A stretch of DNA of 64,000 nt, taken from the NCBI RefSeq assembly GCF_029637705.1, contig NZ_CP121252.1, positions 620,001 to 684,000 of the forward strand, read 5' to 3'. The position numbers were made by a program, and so were the translations under genes. This document shows positions 1-8,455 of this stretch, piece by piece. This stretch comes from Citricoccus muralis. GTDB lineage: Bacteria > Actinomycetota > Actinomycetes > Actinomycetales > Micrococcaceae. Below the pieces are notes generated by a model. It was not told the DNA's origin and made no database searches. It saw nothing but the letters and a program-made list of their open reading frames with translations. How positions within the stretch are numbered: position 1 is the first letter of the stretch; every line of letters begins with the position of its first letter.

Positions 1-502
1 GGATGGTGCCGATGACCTTGTCGGGCTCCGTCGTCGCGAAGATGAATTTGATGTGCTCCGGCGGTTCCTCCACGATCTTCAGCAGGGCGTTGAAGCCAGC
101 CGAAGTGACCATGTGGGCTTCATCGATGATGAAGATCTTGTAGCGGTCGCGTGCCGGGGCGAAGGTGGCGCGCTCACGCAGATCACGGGCATCATCCACG
201 CCACCGTGCGAGGCCGCGTCGATCTCGATGACGTCGAGGGAGCCGGAACCGCCGGTGGCCAGCTCCACACACGACTCGCAGGTGCCGCAGGGGTGCGGAG
301 TGGGGCCCTGCGCGCAGTTGAGGCAGCGCGCGAGGATGCGGGCGGAGGTGGTCTTCCCACAGCCGCGCGGCCCGGAGAAGAGATAGGCGTGGTTTACGCG
401 GTTCTTCTGCAGCGCCGTCATCAGGGGCTCGGTGACGTGCTCCTGGCCGATGACAGTCTCGAAGGCGTCAGGGCGGTAGCGGCGGTACAGTGCGGTGGTC
501 AC
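1..502 (-). CDS. dnaX: DNA polymerase III subunit gamma/tau, N-terminal part (cut by window edge)
   Basis: Clamp-loader ATPase that loads the beta clamp for the replicative polymerase. About 167 N-terminal residues are visible. They start from GTG at 502 with the typical ALYRRYRP opening, then the Walker A loop GPRGCGKT, a four-cysteine zinc module (CLNC...CGTCESC), the Walker B box IIDEAH and the sensor region FIFATTEP. The rest of the gene, including the tau part, lies outside the window to the left. It is divergent from the nitroreductase gene at 719. The nearby SRP RNA fits the usual actinobacterial neighbourhood. Identification is firm; only the start codon is a choice. Confidence 0.95.
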   Translation of the reverse strand, partial: MTTALYRRYRPDAFETVIGQEHVTEPLMTALQKNRVNHAYLFSGPRGCGKTTSARILARCLNCAQGPTPHPCGTCESCVELATGGSGSLDVIEIDAASHGGVDDARDLRERATFAPARDRYKIFIIDEAHMVTSAGFNALLKIVEEPPEHIKFIFATTEPDKVIGTI

Positions 503-675
503 CTACAGAACCCTACCGGGTTCCGGGTCCCGGTGCATTGTCGATTCGGCGGCACTGAAGCGGAAATGCGGCGGCACTGCGGTGGTTCCGCGACTGTGAT
601 CTTGATCCAATCGCGGCGGGATCGGTGCGGGCTTGGGAATCTTCTGTAGCGCGTTCTCGTTGGCACACGAAGAAC

Positions 676-697
676 GCCCCGAGTGGGGCACCATTTT
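676..697 (+). promoter_or_regulatory. Hairpin plus T-run in the leader of the nitroreductase gene
   Basis: GCCCC-GAGT-GGGGC followed within three bases by ATTTTT has the form of a small intrinsic terminator. No gene ends here on the plus strand, and the nitroreductase ATG is only 22 bases downstream. It could therefore act as an attenuator in a 5' leader. The stem is only 5 bp, so it may be weak or fortuitous. Confidence 0.35.
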
Positions 698-718
698 TGG
701 ATCGAGGAGTAACTCAGC

Positions 719-1348
719 ATGACCCAGCAGACCGTGGACCACGCATCGGCAGCGTTGGACGAGCAGGAACTCAACCTGCTCTTCGGCGAGGCCTACACCA
801 CCTACGCGTTCAGCGATGAGCCGGTGGACGCCGAGCTCGTGGCCCGAGTGTATGAGGATGCGCGCTGGGCGCCGACGGCGATGAACATCCAGCCGCTGCG
901 CCTGACCGTGGTTCCCGCCGGCGATGCCCGTGAAGCCCTGGTGGAGCAGATGGCCGAGGGCAACAAAGAAAAGACCGCCGCTGCCCCGATGACCGTGGTG
1001 GCTGCGTTCGACCCGAACTGGCACGTGCACATGCCGCACTTGGCTCCGCACCGCGAGGGCCTGCGCGAAGACTTCGAGGGCAAGCCCGAAGCACGCGAGG
1101 CCATGGGCCGCACCAACGCGCTGTTGCAGATTGGCTACTTCGTGCTGGCGCTGCGTGCCCACGGCCTGCAGGTGGGTCCGATGGCCGGCTTCAACGCCGC
1201 CGGTGTCGACGAGGCGTTCCACACCGAGAACGGCTGGAAGACCCTGCTGGCCCTGAATATCGGCCAGGCACCGAACGCTGAGGACGAAAATGCCCAGCGC
1301 CCGCGCGCCGGTCGCCTGACCTTCGACCAGGCCGCCCAGGTGGTCTAA
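719..1348 (+). CDS. Nitroreductase family protein, RutE/HadB-like (putative malonic semialdehyde reductase)
   Basis: FMN-dependent NAD(P)H oxidoreductase of 209 residues. The RutE subfamily reduces malonic semialdehyde to 3-hydroxypropionate; others reduce nitro groups or quinones. The subfamily is suggested by the motif RWAPTAMNIQPLR near residue 50, the AAAPMTVVAAFD strand, and the C-terminal MAGFNAAGVDEAF and LALNIGQ segments. The length fits (family about 195-210). An AGGAG ribosome site lies ahead of ATG 719. It stands alone, with no Rut pyrimidine-degradation genes nearby, so the physiological substrate is not given by context. A hairpin with a T-run precedes the start. Confidence 0.85.
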   Translation: MTQQTVDHASAALDEQELNLLFGEAYTTYAFSDEPVDAELVARVYEDARWAPTAMNIQPLRLTVVPAGDAREALVEQMAEGNKEKTAAAPMTVVAAFDPNWHVHMPHLAPHREGLREDFEGKPEAREAMGRTNALLQIGYFVLALRAHGLQVGPMAGFNAAGVDEAFHTENGWKTLLALNIGQAPNAEDENAQRPRAGRLTFDQAAQVV

Positions 1349-1365
1349 GGAACCTCAAATAGAGG

Positions 1366-2319
1366 TCACAGTCCCCGGAAGATCCAGGGCTCGCGGGGCA
1401 GAGCGCTGGGGTCGAAGGCTTCGAGTGCGGCCTCCAGTGAGTCACCGGGCAGGCCGAGAGACTCCAGCAACTTAGCCCGCACGGCGTGGGCGCGCTCGGT
1501 GTCGATGGCGTCGTCGTTGATCACGCCAAGATCCTCCAGGGTCACCGAGCCATCGCGTTTGGCCAGTCGCTGTCCCTCTTCGTTGAGCACCAGCGGCACG
1601 TGCGCGTACTCGGTGGCCGGTCCCGGCAGCCCCGACAGCCGTGACCACAGCTGGGCCAGCCAGTCCTGGCGGGGCGTGGAAGTGAGCAGATCATCACCGC
1701 GGACCACCTGGTCAACGCCCTGGTGGAGGTCATCGACGACGACGGCGAGGTTGTAGGCGTAGGTGCCATCATTGCGACGCACCACAAAGTCGTCCACCGT
1801 GGCACTGACCGGCCCATGCAACAGATCGGTCACTTCATGGACGGGGCCGGTTCCGGCGGCGGGTCCGGCCGCCCGAGCGGCGTCGATACGTAGTGCGGCG
1901 GGACGCTCGGTGCGACGCTGGGAGCGTTCGGTTTCGGTGAGATTCCGGCAGGTGCCCGGGTAAGCCCCGGGCGGCAGGCTCGGATCGGGGTGCGGTGCGG
2001 AAGCAGCCTCGGCGATGTCTTTGCGCGAGCAATAGCACTCATAGATGAGACCCTGCTCGTCGAGCAGGGCGAGGGCTTGGTCGTAGAGCCCGGTGCGATC
2101 TGATTGGCGCACGGGAGGAGCATCCCAGGACAGCCCCATGGCTTGAAGTTCAATCAGTTGCTGGGCTTCGGCGCCGGATCGCACCCGGTCCAGGTCTTCG
2201 ATGCGTAAGAGCACCTCGCGATCCGTGCTGCGGGCGAAGAGCCAGGCGAGTAGGGCGGTGCGCAGGTTGCCCAGATGCAGCTGGCCGGTGGGGCTCGGTG
2301 CGTAGCGTCCAGCGCTCAT
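1366..2319 (-). CDS. gluQRS: Glutamyl-Q tRNA(Asp) synthetase
   Basis: Truncated glutamyl-tRNA synthetase paralogue that attaches glutamate to the queuosine base of tRNA(Asp). The catalytic-domain features are GRYAPSPTGQLHLGNLRTAL (HIGH-like motif) at the N terminus, RIEDLD, the cysteine pair CYCS near residue 97 and, towards the C terminus, the KMSKS-like LAKRDGS. The anticodon-binding domain is absent, as is usual for the family. The start at 2319 has a GGGAGC ribosome site. A longer open frame back to 2379 would run into the SRP RNA and is rejected. It ends 17 bases from the convergent nitroreductase gene. A queuosine-precursor-type transporter at 60.2 kb makes queuosine use plausible. Confidence 0.92.
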   Translation of the reverse strand: MSAGRYAPSPTGQLHLGNLRTALLAWLFARSTDREVLLRIEDLDRVRSGAEAQQLIELQAMGLSWDAPPVRQSDRTGLYDQALALLDEQGLIYECYCSRKDIAEAASAPHPDPSLPPGAYPGTCRNLTETERSQRRTERPAALRIDAARAAGPAAGTGPVHEVTDLLHGPVSATVDDFVVRRNDGTYAYNLAVVVDDLHQGVDQVVRGDDLLTSTPRQDWLAQLWSRLSGLPGPATEYAHVPLVLNEEGQRLAKRDGSVTLEDLGVINDDAIDTERAHAVRAKLLESLGLPGDSLEAALEAFDPSALPREPWIFRGL

Positions 2320-2361
2320 GTCAGCTCCCAAGGCCGTGGCTGATCGGGGGAGGGGATAACG

Positions 2362-2455
2362 AAAGAGCCCCTCACGCACCTGCCAGAGCTCACTTACCCT
2401 TGCTGCATTCCTGCCCTGGGGGAGTTCAGTAAGATGACACCACGTGAGGGGCCGC
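2362..2455 (-). ncRNA. ffs: Signal recognition particle RNA (small bacterial type)
   Basis: The 4.5S-type RNA scaffolds Ffh in co-translational targeting of membrane and secreted proteins. On the minus strand the outer stem GCCCCTCACG/CGTGAGGGGC (2443-2452 with 2367-2376) closes the molecule. The conserved apical region reads CCAGGGCAGGAATGCAGCAA and then GGGTA, which carries the tetraloop and the symmetric and asymmetric loops that bind Ffh. A CTCTTT tract follows the 3' side. The ends are approximate. It sits between gluQRS and the sugar operon, two genes away from dnaX. Confidence 0.93.
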
Positions 2456-2463
2456 GAACCAGT

Positions 2464-3474
2464 CTAGCAGTCGCGCAGGGAGAATGCCGCATCGAACCGG
2501 GCGTCTGCAGACTCGACGGCGCTGGCGCGTACAAACTCCAGGGCGGCCGGTGCTCCGAGGAGCCGATCCATGCCAGCGTCCTCCCACTCCACGGAGAGCG
2601 GACCCTGATAGCCGATGGCGTTGAGCATGCGGAAGGCGTCGTCCCAGGGCACATCCCCGCGGCCGGTGGTGATGAAATCCCAGCCGCGGCGCGGATCCGC
2701 CCAGGGCAAGTGCGAGGCGAGCCGGCCGTTTCTACCATTGTTCATCCGCACCTTCGTGTCTTTGCAGTGCACGTGGTAAATGCGGTCGCGGAAGTCCCAG
2801 AGGAAGCTCACCGGGTCGAGGCCCTGCCACACCATGTGCGAGGGGTCCCAGTTCAGCCCGAACGCTTCGCGGTGGCCGATCGCCTCCAGGGTGCGCTGGG
2901 TGGTCCAGAAGTCATAGGCGATTTCGGAGGGGTGGGGTTCCAGGGCGAAGCGCACGCCCTCCTGGTCAAAGACGTCCATGATGGGGTTCCAGCGGTCGGC
3001 GAAGTCTTGGTACCCAGCTTCGATGAGCGCGTCGCTGACCGGCGGAAACATGGCCACGTATTTCCAGATGGCGGAGCCGGTGAACCCGGTGACGGTGGAG
3101 ACCCCGAGTCGGGCGGCAGCCCTGGCGGTGACTTTGAGTTCTTCGGCGGCGCGCTGGCGGACGCCCTCGGCCGCGCCGTCACCCCAAATGTGGTCCGGCA
3201 GGATGTCTCGGTGCCGGGCATCGATCGGGTCATCGCACACTGCCTGACCTTTGAGATGGTTGGAGATGGCGTAAACGCTGAGGCCGTTGCGCTCGAGAAT
3301 CTCGAGCCGGTTGCGCACATAGGCGTCGTCCTCGGCCGCCCGCCAGGGATCGAGATGGTCGCCCCAGCAGGCGATCTCCAGGCCGTCATAGCCCCACTGC
3401 CCGGCCAGGCGGGCGACCTCCTCGAAGGGTAAATCAGCCCATTGACCGGTAAACAACGTGACGGGACGTGCCAT
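2464..3474 (-). CDS. Sugar phosphate isomerase/epimerase (AP-endonuclease-2-like TIM barrel)
   Basis: 336-residue xylose-isomerase-like TIM-barrel protein, predicted to isomerise or epimerise a sugar or keto-sugar with a divalent metal. Candidate ligands sit on successive strands: LEPHPSE, NWDPSHM, HVHCKD and VEWEDAG. It opens with [17 protein letters not shown], typical of this large family. It is the last gene of the sugar ABC operon, six bases after the oxidoreductase, so it probably acts on the product of that enzyme. The stop lies just beyond the SRP RNA. The exact substrate cannot be read from sequence. Confidence 0.85.
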   Translation of the reverse strand: MARPVTLFTGQWADLPFEEVARLAGQWGYDGLEIACWGDHLDPWRAAEDDAYVRNRLEILERNGLSVYAISNHLKGQAVCDDPIDARHRDILPDHIWGDGAAEGVRQRAAEELKVTARAAARLGVSTVTGFTGSAIWKYVAMFPPVSDALIEAGYQDFADRWNPIMDVFDQEGVRFALEPHPSEIAYDFWTTQRTLEAIGHREAFGLNWDPSHMVWQGLDPVSFLWDFRDRIYHVHCKDTKVRMNNGRNGRLASHLPWADPRRGWDFITTGRGDVPWDDAFRMLNAIGYQGPLSVEWEDAGMDRLLGAPAALEFVRASAVESADARFDAAFSLRDC

Positions 3475-3480
3475 AGGTGC

Positions 3481-4659
3481 TCACTGCTCCTGAGAAGAGG
3501 TGGTGATCGGAGTGTATCGGCTGGCCTCGGCGGCGGAGCGCTGCACGGCGTCCAGCACTCGCTGAACGTGCAGGCCGTCGTCGAAAGACGGGGTGGGCTG
3601 GGTGCCTGAGTGAATGGACTCGACAAAGTCCACCACCTGGTGGGTGAAACCGTGCTCGTAGCCCAGCCCGTGGCCGGGCGGCCACCAGGCGTTCAGGTAG
3701 GGGTGGGTGGGCTCGGTGACCTGAACCCGGGTGAATCCGGTGATCTCCTCGGTCTGCGCGTTCGGGTCAAAGACCTGCAACACGTTCATGTCCTCAAAAT
3801 CGAACGCGATGGCGCCGGTGCTGCCGGTGACCTCGATACGCAGCGCGTTCTTGCGGCCCCAGGCGGCACGCGATGCTTCCAGCACCACGGGGGCGCCGCC
3901 GGTGAGGGTGCCCATCGCCTGGACGGCGTCGTCGACCGTGACCGGGCCCAGCGGGCTGCCCGGTGCCTCGGCCACGGGGCGCTGCGGGACGAAAGTCTGC
4001 AGCGCTCCCGACACCCCGGCGAACTGTTCCCCGGTGAGGAAGCAGGTCATATCAATCAGGTGCGCCCCGATGTCCCCGAGCGCCCCGGAACCGGCCCGGT
4101 TCTTGTCCAGCCGCCAGGTGAGCGGGCTCGTCGAGTCGGAGAGCCAATCCTGGAGGTACTGTGCCCGGACTTGTCGAACCGTGCCGATGCGCCCGGTGCG
4201 GATCAGCTTCTGCGCCAACTGCAGCGCGGGGGTGCGCCGGTAGGTGAACCCCACCATGGCACGCACCCCGCGCCCAGCTGCCTCGCGGGCCGCCACCGCC
4301 ATCCGCTCGGCCTCGGCCACCGTGTTGGCCATCGGCTTCTCCACCAGCACGTGCTTGCCCGCCCGCAGCGCTGCCTCCGCAATATCGGCGTGGCTGTCAC
4401 CCGGGGTACAAATATCGACGACGTCGATGTCGTCCCGGGCGATGACCTGGCGCCAATCCGTGGCAGATTCCGCCCAACCCAACTGTCGGGCGGCAGCCGC
4501 GCTGCGTTCGGCGTCGCGGCCCACCAGCACGGTCAGCTCCGGGGCTACCGGCAGCTCGAAGAACCGCGGGGCGGTGCGCCAAGCGTGGGAATGGACGCGC
4601 CCCATGAAGGCGTGCCCGATCAGGGCCACCCTCAGCGGAGACGGGGAAGTGGTCGACAT
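3481..4659 (-). CDS. Gfo/Idh/MocA family NAD(P)-dependent oxidoreductase
   Basis: 392-residue sugar or inositol dehydrogenase type enzyme. The N-terminal Rossmann fold starts VALIGHAFMGRVHSHAW. The EKPMA motif near residue 107 carries the family lysine, and DIGAHLIDM near residue 195 has the conserved Asp-His pair. The C-terminal alpha/beta dimer domain follows. Genes of this family beside a TIM-barrel isomerase and a Rbs-type importer usually oxidise the imported sugar, inositol or glucoside. It lies 20 bases downstream of the binding-protein gene. Substrate not assigned. Confidence 0.9.
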   Translation of the reverse strand: MSTTSPSPLRVALIGHAFMGRVHSHAWRTAPRFFELPVAPELTVLVGRDAERSAAAARQLGWAESATDWRQVIARDDIDVVDICTPGDSHADIAEAALRAGKHVLVEKPMANTVAEAERMAVAAREAAGRGVRAMVGFTYRRTPALQLAQKLIRTGRIGTVRQVRAQYLQDWLSDSTSPLTWRLDKNRAGSGALGDIGAHLIDMTCFLTGEQFAGVSGALQTFVPQRPVAEAPGSPLGPVTVDDAVQAMGTLTGGAPVVLEASRAAWGRKNALRIEVTGSTGAIAFDFEDMNVLQVFDPNAQTEEITGFTRVQVTEPTHPYLNAWWPPGHGLGYEHGFTHQVVDFVESIHSGTQPTPSFDDGLHVQRVLDAVQRSAAEASRYTPITTSSQEQ

Positions 4660-4679
4660 CGCGTGCGCTCCTTAGCTGA

Positions 4680-5741
4680 TCAGGATTCGAAGGCGTGCGG
4701 CAGGTAATCCTCGACGTTGTCCGAGGTCACCACCGGCGCGTAGAGCTGAATCTCGCGGGGCACCTCGACCTGCACCAGGTCGTCCATGCCGCGGCCCTGG
4801 GCCAGCAGCCGTGCCAGGCGAATACCGTCAGCAGCCTGGGTCGAGGGGTAGATCACGGTGGCCTCCACCACCGAATCCGGATCCTGGATCTCGCGCATCA
4901 TGTTGGCCGAGCCAGCGCCACCCACCATGAACAGCTCATCGCGGTTAGCGTTCTCAATGGCGGCGAGCACGCCCACGCCCTGATCGTCGTCGTGGTTCCA
5001 CAGCGCGTCGATTTCCGGGGCAGCCTGCAGCAGGTTCGCGGTGGCGGACTCGCCGCCCTGCACCGTGAAGTCGCCGTCCACGCGGTGGGAGACCTCGAGG
5101 TCACATTCGGCCAGGGCATCCGAGAAGCCGCGGCTGCGGTCCTGGGTCAGCGGTAGCGAATCAATGCCGGCCACCTCGGCGACCACCGCATCCGGATCAT
5201 CGCCGAGGCGCTCGCAGATGTAGTTACCGGCGGAAACACCCATGCCGTAGTTGTCGCCGAGGATGGTGGTGCGGGCGGCGAACTCGGAGGAGAACTCGCG
5301 GTCCACGTTGACCACCGGGATCCCTGCTTCCATGGCCTCGATAGCGACCTCGGTCAGGGCGGCGCCGTCGAAGGGCAGCACCACGATGGCGTCCACGCCG
5401 TCGTTGATGAACTGCTCGACCTGGCTGATCTGCAGGTTCACGTCATCGGTGCCTTCGGAGACGCGCAGCTCGACATCGTCGAACTGGTCGCCCTGCTCCT
5501 GGGCGGCCTGGGTGATCGCACCCATCCAGCCGTGCCCGGCGGCCGGACCGGAGAAGCCGATCACGACGTCCTCGCCGGGCTCCGAGTTCGCACCCGCGGG
5601 TGCGGCGTCTGCCGTGCTGGTGTCGTCGTCGCCCACGGCTTCCGGGTTATTGGAGAGACAGCCGGTGAGCATGAGCGTGGCCGAGGTGAGGGCGGCTGCG
5701 GTGAGCCACCACCGTGGGGTGGGGGATGTTGCGCGGGACAT
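4680..5741 (-). CDS. Sugar ABC transporter substrate-binding lipoprotein (RbsB type)
   Basis: Periplasmic-binding-protein-like lipoprotein of 353 residues. A positively charged start, a hydrophobic stretch and the lipobox LTGC (Cys about residue 28) mark it as lipid-anchored on the outer membrane face. The mature protein has type I binding-protein signatures: VVIGFSGPAAGHGWMGAITQAA, a VDAIVVLPFDGAAL segment and VVNVDREFS. These are typical of ribose, galactose or inositol binders. It lies downstream of the permease in the same operon, separated by 66 bases. The sugar is unknown. Confidence 0.92.
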   Translation of the reverse strand: MSRATSPTPRWWLTAAALTSATLMLTGCLSNNPEAVGDDDTSTADAAPAGANSEPGEDVVIGFSGPAAGHGWMGAITQAAQEQGDQFDDVELRVSEGTDDVNLQISQVEQFINDGVDAIVVLPFDGAALTEVAIEAMEAGIPVVNVDREFSSEFAARTTILGDNYGMGVSAGNYICERLGDDPDAVVAEVAGIDSLPLTQDRSRGFSDALAECDLEVSHRVDGDFTVQGGESATANLLQAAPEIDALWNHDDDQGVGVLAAIENANRDELFMVGGAGSANMMREIQDPDSVVEATVIYPSTQAADGIRLARLLAQGRGMDDLVQVEVPREIQLYAPVVTSDNVEDYLPHAFES

Positions 5742-5807
5742 GATGCCTCCTGTGGCAGTGGGTGAGGGTGAAGGTAAAGAGGGGATGAAGGTGGTGCGGT
5801 GGATGAG

Positions 5808-6830
5808 TTAGGTGCGTTTGGCTTCGCGGGAGAACCGCTGCTGCAGCAGCACCGCGACGATGATGATGGCGCCCTTGGCGAGCGACTGCATGGACTGGTC
5901 AAGGTTGTTCTGAATGAAGACGTTGGAGAGCACGGCGAAGATGATCACACCCAGTACGGTGCCCACGATGGTGCCGCGGCCACCGATCAACAGAGTTCCA
6001 CCAATCACGACGGCGGCAATGGCGTCCAGCTCGTAGAGGTAGCCGTGGGTGGAGGCGCCGGCGGTGGTGCGGGAGAGCATCATCACCGCGCCGATGCCGG
6101 CACACAGCCCGGCCAGCGCGAAGACGTACATGGTGTGCCGGGCGACTTTGATGCCGGCCAGGCGCGCTGCCTCGGCGTTGCCGCCCACGGCCACGGTCCG
6201 GCGTCCGAAGGTGGTGCGATTTAGCAGGAACCAGCCGGCGATGGCCACCAGAATGAAGATCCAGACGATCACGGGAAGTCCCAGGATGGAGCGCCGGAAC
6301 GCGCTGGTGAACCCGGGCACGTCCACGATCTGGGTTTGCCGACCCGAGATCACTTCGGCGAAGCCGCGGGCCGCCACCAACATGGCCAGGGTGGCGATGA
6401 AAGGCACTACTTTCCCGTAGGCGATGATGATGCCGTTCACGAGTCCGGCGCCGGTGCCGACGGCCAGCGCGGTGAGCACCAGCAACAGCCAGTGCACGTC
6501 ATTGGCCAGTGCCTGGGTTCCCAGGGTGGTGGCCCACACCGTGGCCAGCCCCATCACGGAGCCCACCGAGAGGTCAATGCCGCCTGCGGTAATGACGAAG
6601 GTGACGCCGATGCTGATGACCCCAATGACGGCAGCCTGGCTGAGAATCGTGGTCAGGTTCGACGTGCTCAGGAAGCGGTCGCCGCCGGTCACGGCGCCAA
6701 TCACGATCAGCGCGATCAGCGCCACCACCAGGCCGAGGCTGTGCCCCAGGCTCAACTGGAACCGGCGCGGCCGTTGGTGCTCGGCGCCCGCCGGGCTCAA
6801 ATCGCGCTCGACGTCGGGTGCGGTGCTCAT
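5808..6830 (-). CDS. Sugar ABC transporter permease (RbsC type)
   Basis: 340-residue integral membrane subunit of a BPD_transp_2 family importer. It has many hydrophobic helices and the family block FVITAGGIDLSVGSVMGL near residue 80, followed by LNRTTFGRRTVAVGGNAEAARLAGI, which contacts the ATPase. The start overlaps the ATPase stop (ATGA at 6827-6830), indicating translational coupling. It forms the channel for the binding protein encoded next. Confidence 0.93.
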   Translation of the reverse strand: MSTAPDVERDLSPAGAEHQRPRRFQLSLGHSLGLVVALIALIVIGAVTGGDRFLSTSNLTTILSQAAVIGVISIGVTFVITAGGIDLSVGSVMGLATVWATTLGTQALANDVHWLLLVLTALAVGTGAGLVNGIIIAYGKVVPFIATLAMLVAARGFAEVISGRQTQIVDVPGFTSAFRRSILGLPVIVWIFILVAIAGWFLLNRTTFGRRTVAVGGNAEAARLAGIKVARHTMYVFALAGLCAGIGAVMMLSRTTAGASTHGYLYELDAIAAVVIGGTLLIGGRGTIVGTVLGVIIFAVLSNVFIQNNLDQSMQSLAKGAIIIVAVLLQQRFSREAKRT

Positions 6831-8347
6831 GAGCGGGCTCCTTCCATCACCAGGTCCAGCACCCGGTGTTCATCCAATTGATCGGCCGGTGCCTGGTGCA
6901 CCACGGTTCCATCGGCAATCACGAGCACCTGATCGGCCAGGCCGAGCACTTCCTCGATCTCGCTGGACACCAACACCACCGCTGCGCCCTGGGCGGTCAG
7001 TCGGCGTATGAGGGTGTAAATCTCGGCGCGGGCCCCGACATCGACGCCGCGCGTGGGCTCGTCCAGCAACAACACACGGCAACCGTGCACCAGCCAACGC
7101 GCCAGCATGGCTTTCTGCTGGTTGCCGCCCGACAGGGTCCGGATAGGCCGGTCCACGTTCGGCGGCGAAAGTCGCAGCGATGCCGCTTGCTCTGCCGCAG
7201 CGCGCCGCTCCGCCGCCTCACTCAGCCAGCCGCCGCGAGCAAACCGGGCGAACGTCGACAGGGTGATGTTGCGGTACACGGGCTCCTCGAGTAGGAGTCC
7301 CTGGCTCTTGCGCTCTTCGGGCGCCAGGCCGATGCCTTCGCGCACCGCGGCAGTAATGGACCCCGGGCGCAGCGCTTTTCCGCGGACCCTCACCGCGCCC
7401 TTGCTCGCCTTGCGCGCGCCAAACACCGTCTCCAGAATCTCCGAGCGTCCGGCACCCACCAGCCCGGCCAGGCCCACGACCTCACCGGGGCGTACCTTGA
7501 AGCTCACCGACTCGAAAACACCGTCGACGGCGAGCCCGTCCACCTCGAGAATCGGTTCCTCGCCCAGCGCGCCAGTGGGAGCGCCGCCGAAATCGCTGAG
7601 CACCTCGTGCCCGGTCATCAGCTCAATCAGTTCGGTCGTGGGGGTCTCTGCCACGCTCAATCCGGTGGCCACGGTGCGGCCATCCTTGAGCACCGTGATG
7701 CGATCCCCGATCCGGCGGATCTCCTCGAGCCGGTGCGAAATATAGACGACGGCCACGCCCTGCTCCTGCAGTGTGTGTACCACGCGGAACAGGTTCTCAA
7801 CCTCTTCCGGGTCCAGCACCGCCGAGGGCTCATCCATCACGATCAGCCGGGCGTCGTAGGACAGCGCCCGCGCCATCGAGACCACCTGCTTGCCCGCGGC
7901 CGGTAGGCGTCCCACGGTGGTGTGCGGCGAAATCTCCGGGTGCCCCAGCCTCGCCATGAGCTCACGCGCTTGGGCGATCGTGCGCCCGCGGTGCAGTACC
8001 CCGGCGGAGGCGAGCTCGTGGCCGAGGAAAATGTTCTCCGCCACGGTGAGCCCGTCCACCACATCCAGTTCCTGGTACATCGTGGCGACGCCGAGACGCA
8101 GTGCCGCCGTCGGAGTGGGGATGGAGACTAGTTCGCCCTGCCAGCGAACCTCACCGCCGTCGGGCCGATGCATCCCGGCCAGAGTCTTGATCAGCGTGGA
8201 CTTGCCAGCGCCATTTTGGCCCAGCAGGCAGTGCACCTCGCCGGGGCGTACCTCGAGATCGACCCCATCGAGCGCCTTGGCGCCGGGGAAGTGCTTGATG
8301 ATGCCGGTCATGCTCAGCAGAGCACGGGCGTGGCTGTCTGTGACCAT
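6827..8347 (-). CDS. Sugar ABC transporter ATP-binding protein, two-domain (RbsA type)
   Basis: Tandem-cassette ATPase that drives the sugar importer. The first domain has Walker A GQNGAGKST near residue 44 and LIVMDEPSAVLD as Walker B. The second has a degenerate Walker A (LVGAGRSE), the signature LSGGNQQKAMLARWL and LLLDEPTRGVD, as is usual for RbsA/MglA/XylG. ATG at 8347 is preferred over 8386, because the longer version would add a non-conserved leader into the promoter shared with the ROK regulator. First gene of a five-gene operon running to 2464. Confidence 0.92.
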   Translation of the reverse strand: MVTDSHARALLSMTGIIKHFPGAKALDGVDLEVRPGEVHCLLGQNGAGKSTLIKTLAGMHRPDGGEVRWQGELVSIPTPTAALRLGVATMYQELDVVDGLTVAENIFLGHELASAGVLHRGRTIAQARELMARLGHPEISPHTTVGRLPAAGKQVVSMARALSYDARLIVMDEPSAVLDPEEVENLFRVVHTLQEQGVAVVYISHRLEEIRRIGDRITVLKDGRTVATGLSVAETPTTELIELMTGHEVLSDFGGAPTGALGEEPILEVDGLAVDGVFESVSFKVRPGEVVGLAGLVGAGRSEILETVFGARKASKGAVRVRGKALRPGSITAAVREGIGLAPEERKSQGLLLEEPVYRNITLSTFARFARGGWLSEAAERRAAAEQAASLRLSPPNVDRPIRTLSGGNQQKAMLARWLVHGCRVLLLDEPTRGVDVGARAEIYTLIRRLTAQGAAVVLVSSEIEEVLGLADQVLVIADGTVVHQAPADQLDEHRVLDLVMEGARS

Positions 8348-8455
8348 GCTCACACTGTAGGGGGACTTATGACGGCGGTCAAGCAAAAGTTGAAAACCGG
8401 TCGACGGACTTATGGATTCGTGACAGTTCGAAGCGGCGATGGTTTACTGGCTTTC

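Noticed and set aside
53-649. Long open frame on the plus strand over dnaX
   Set aside because: It is antisense to the conserved dnaX reading frame and has no family features.
2320-2379. Upstream extension of gluQRS
   Set aside because: It would overlap the SRP RNA, and ATG 2319 has a good ribosome site before the conserved GRYAPSPTG motif.
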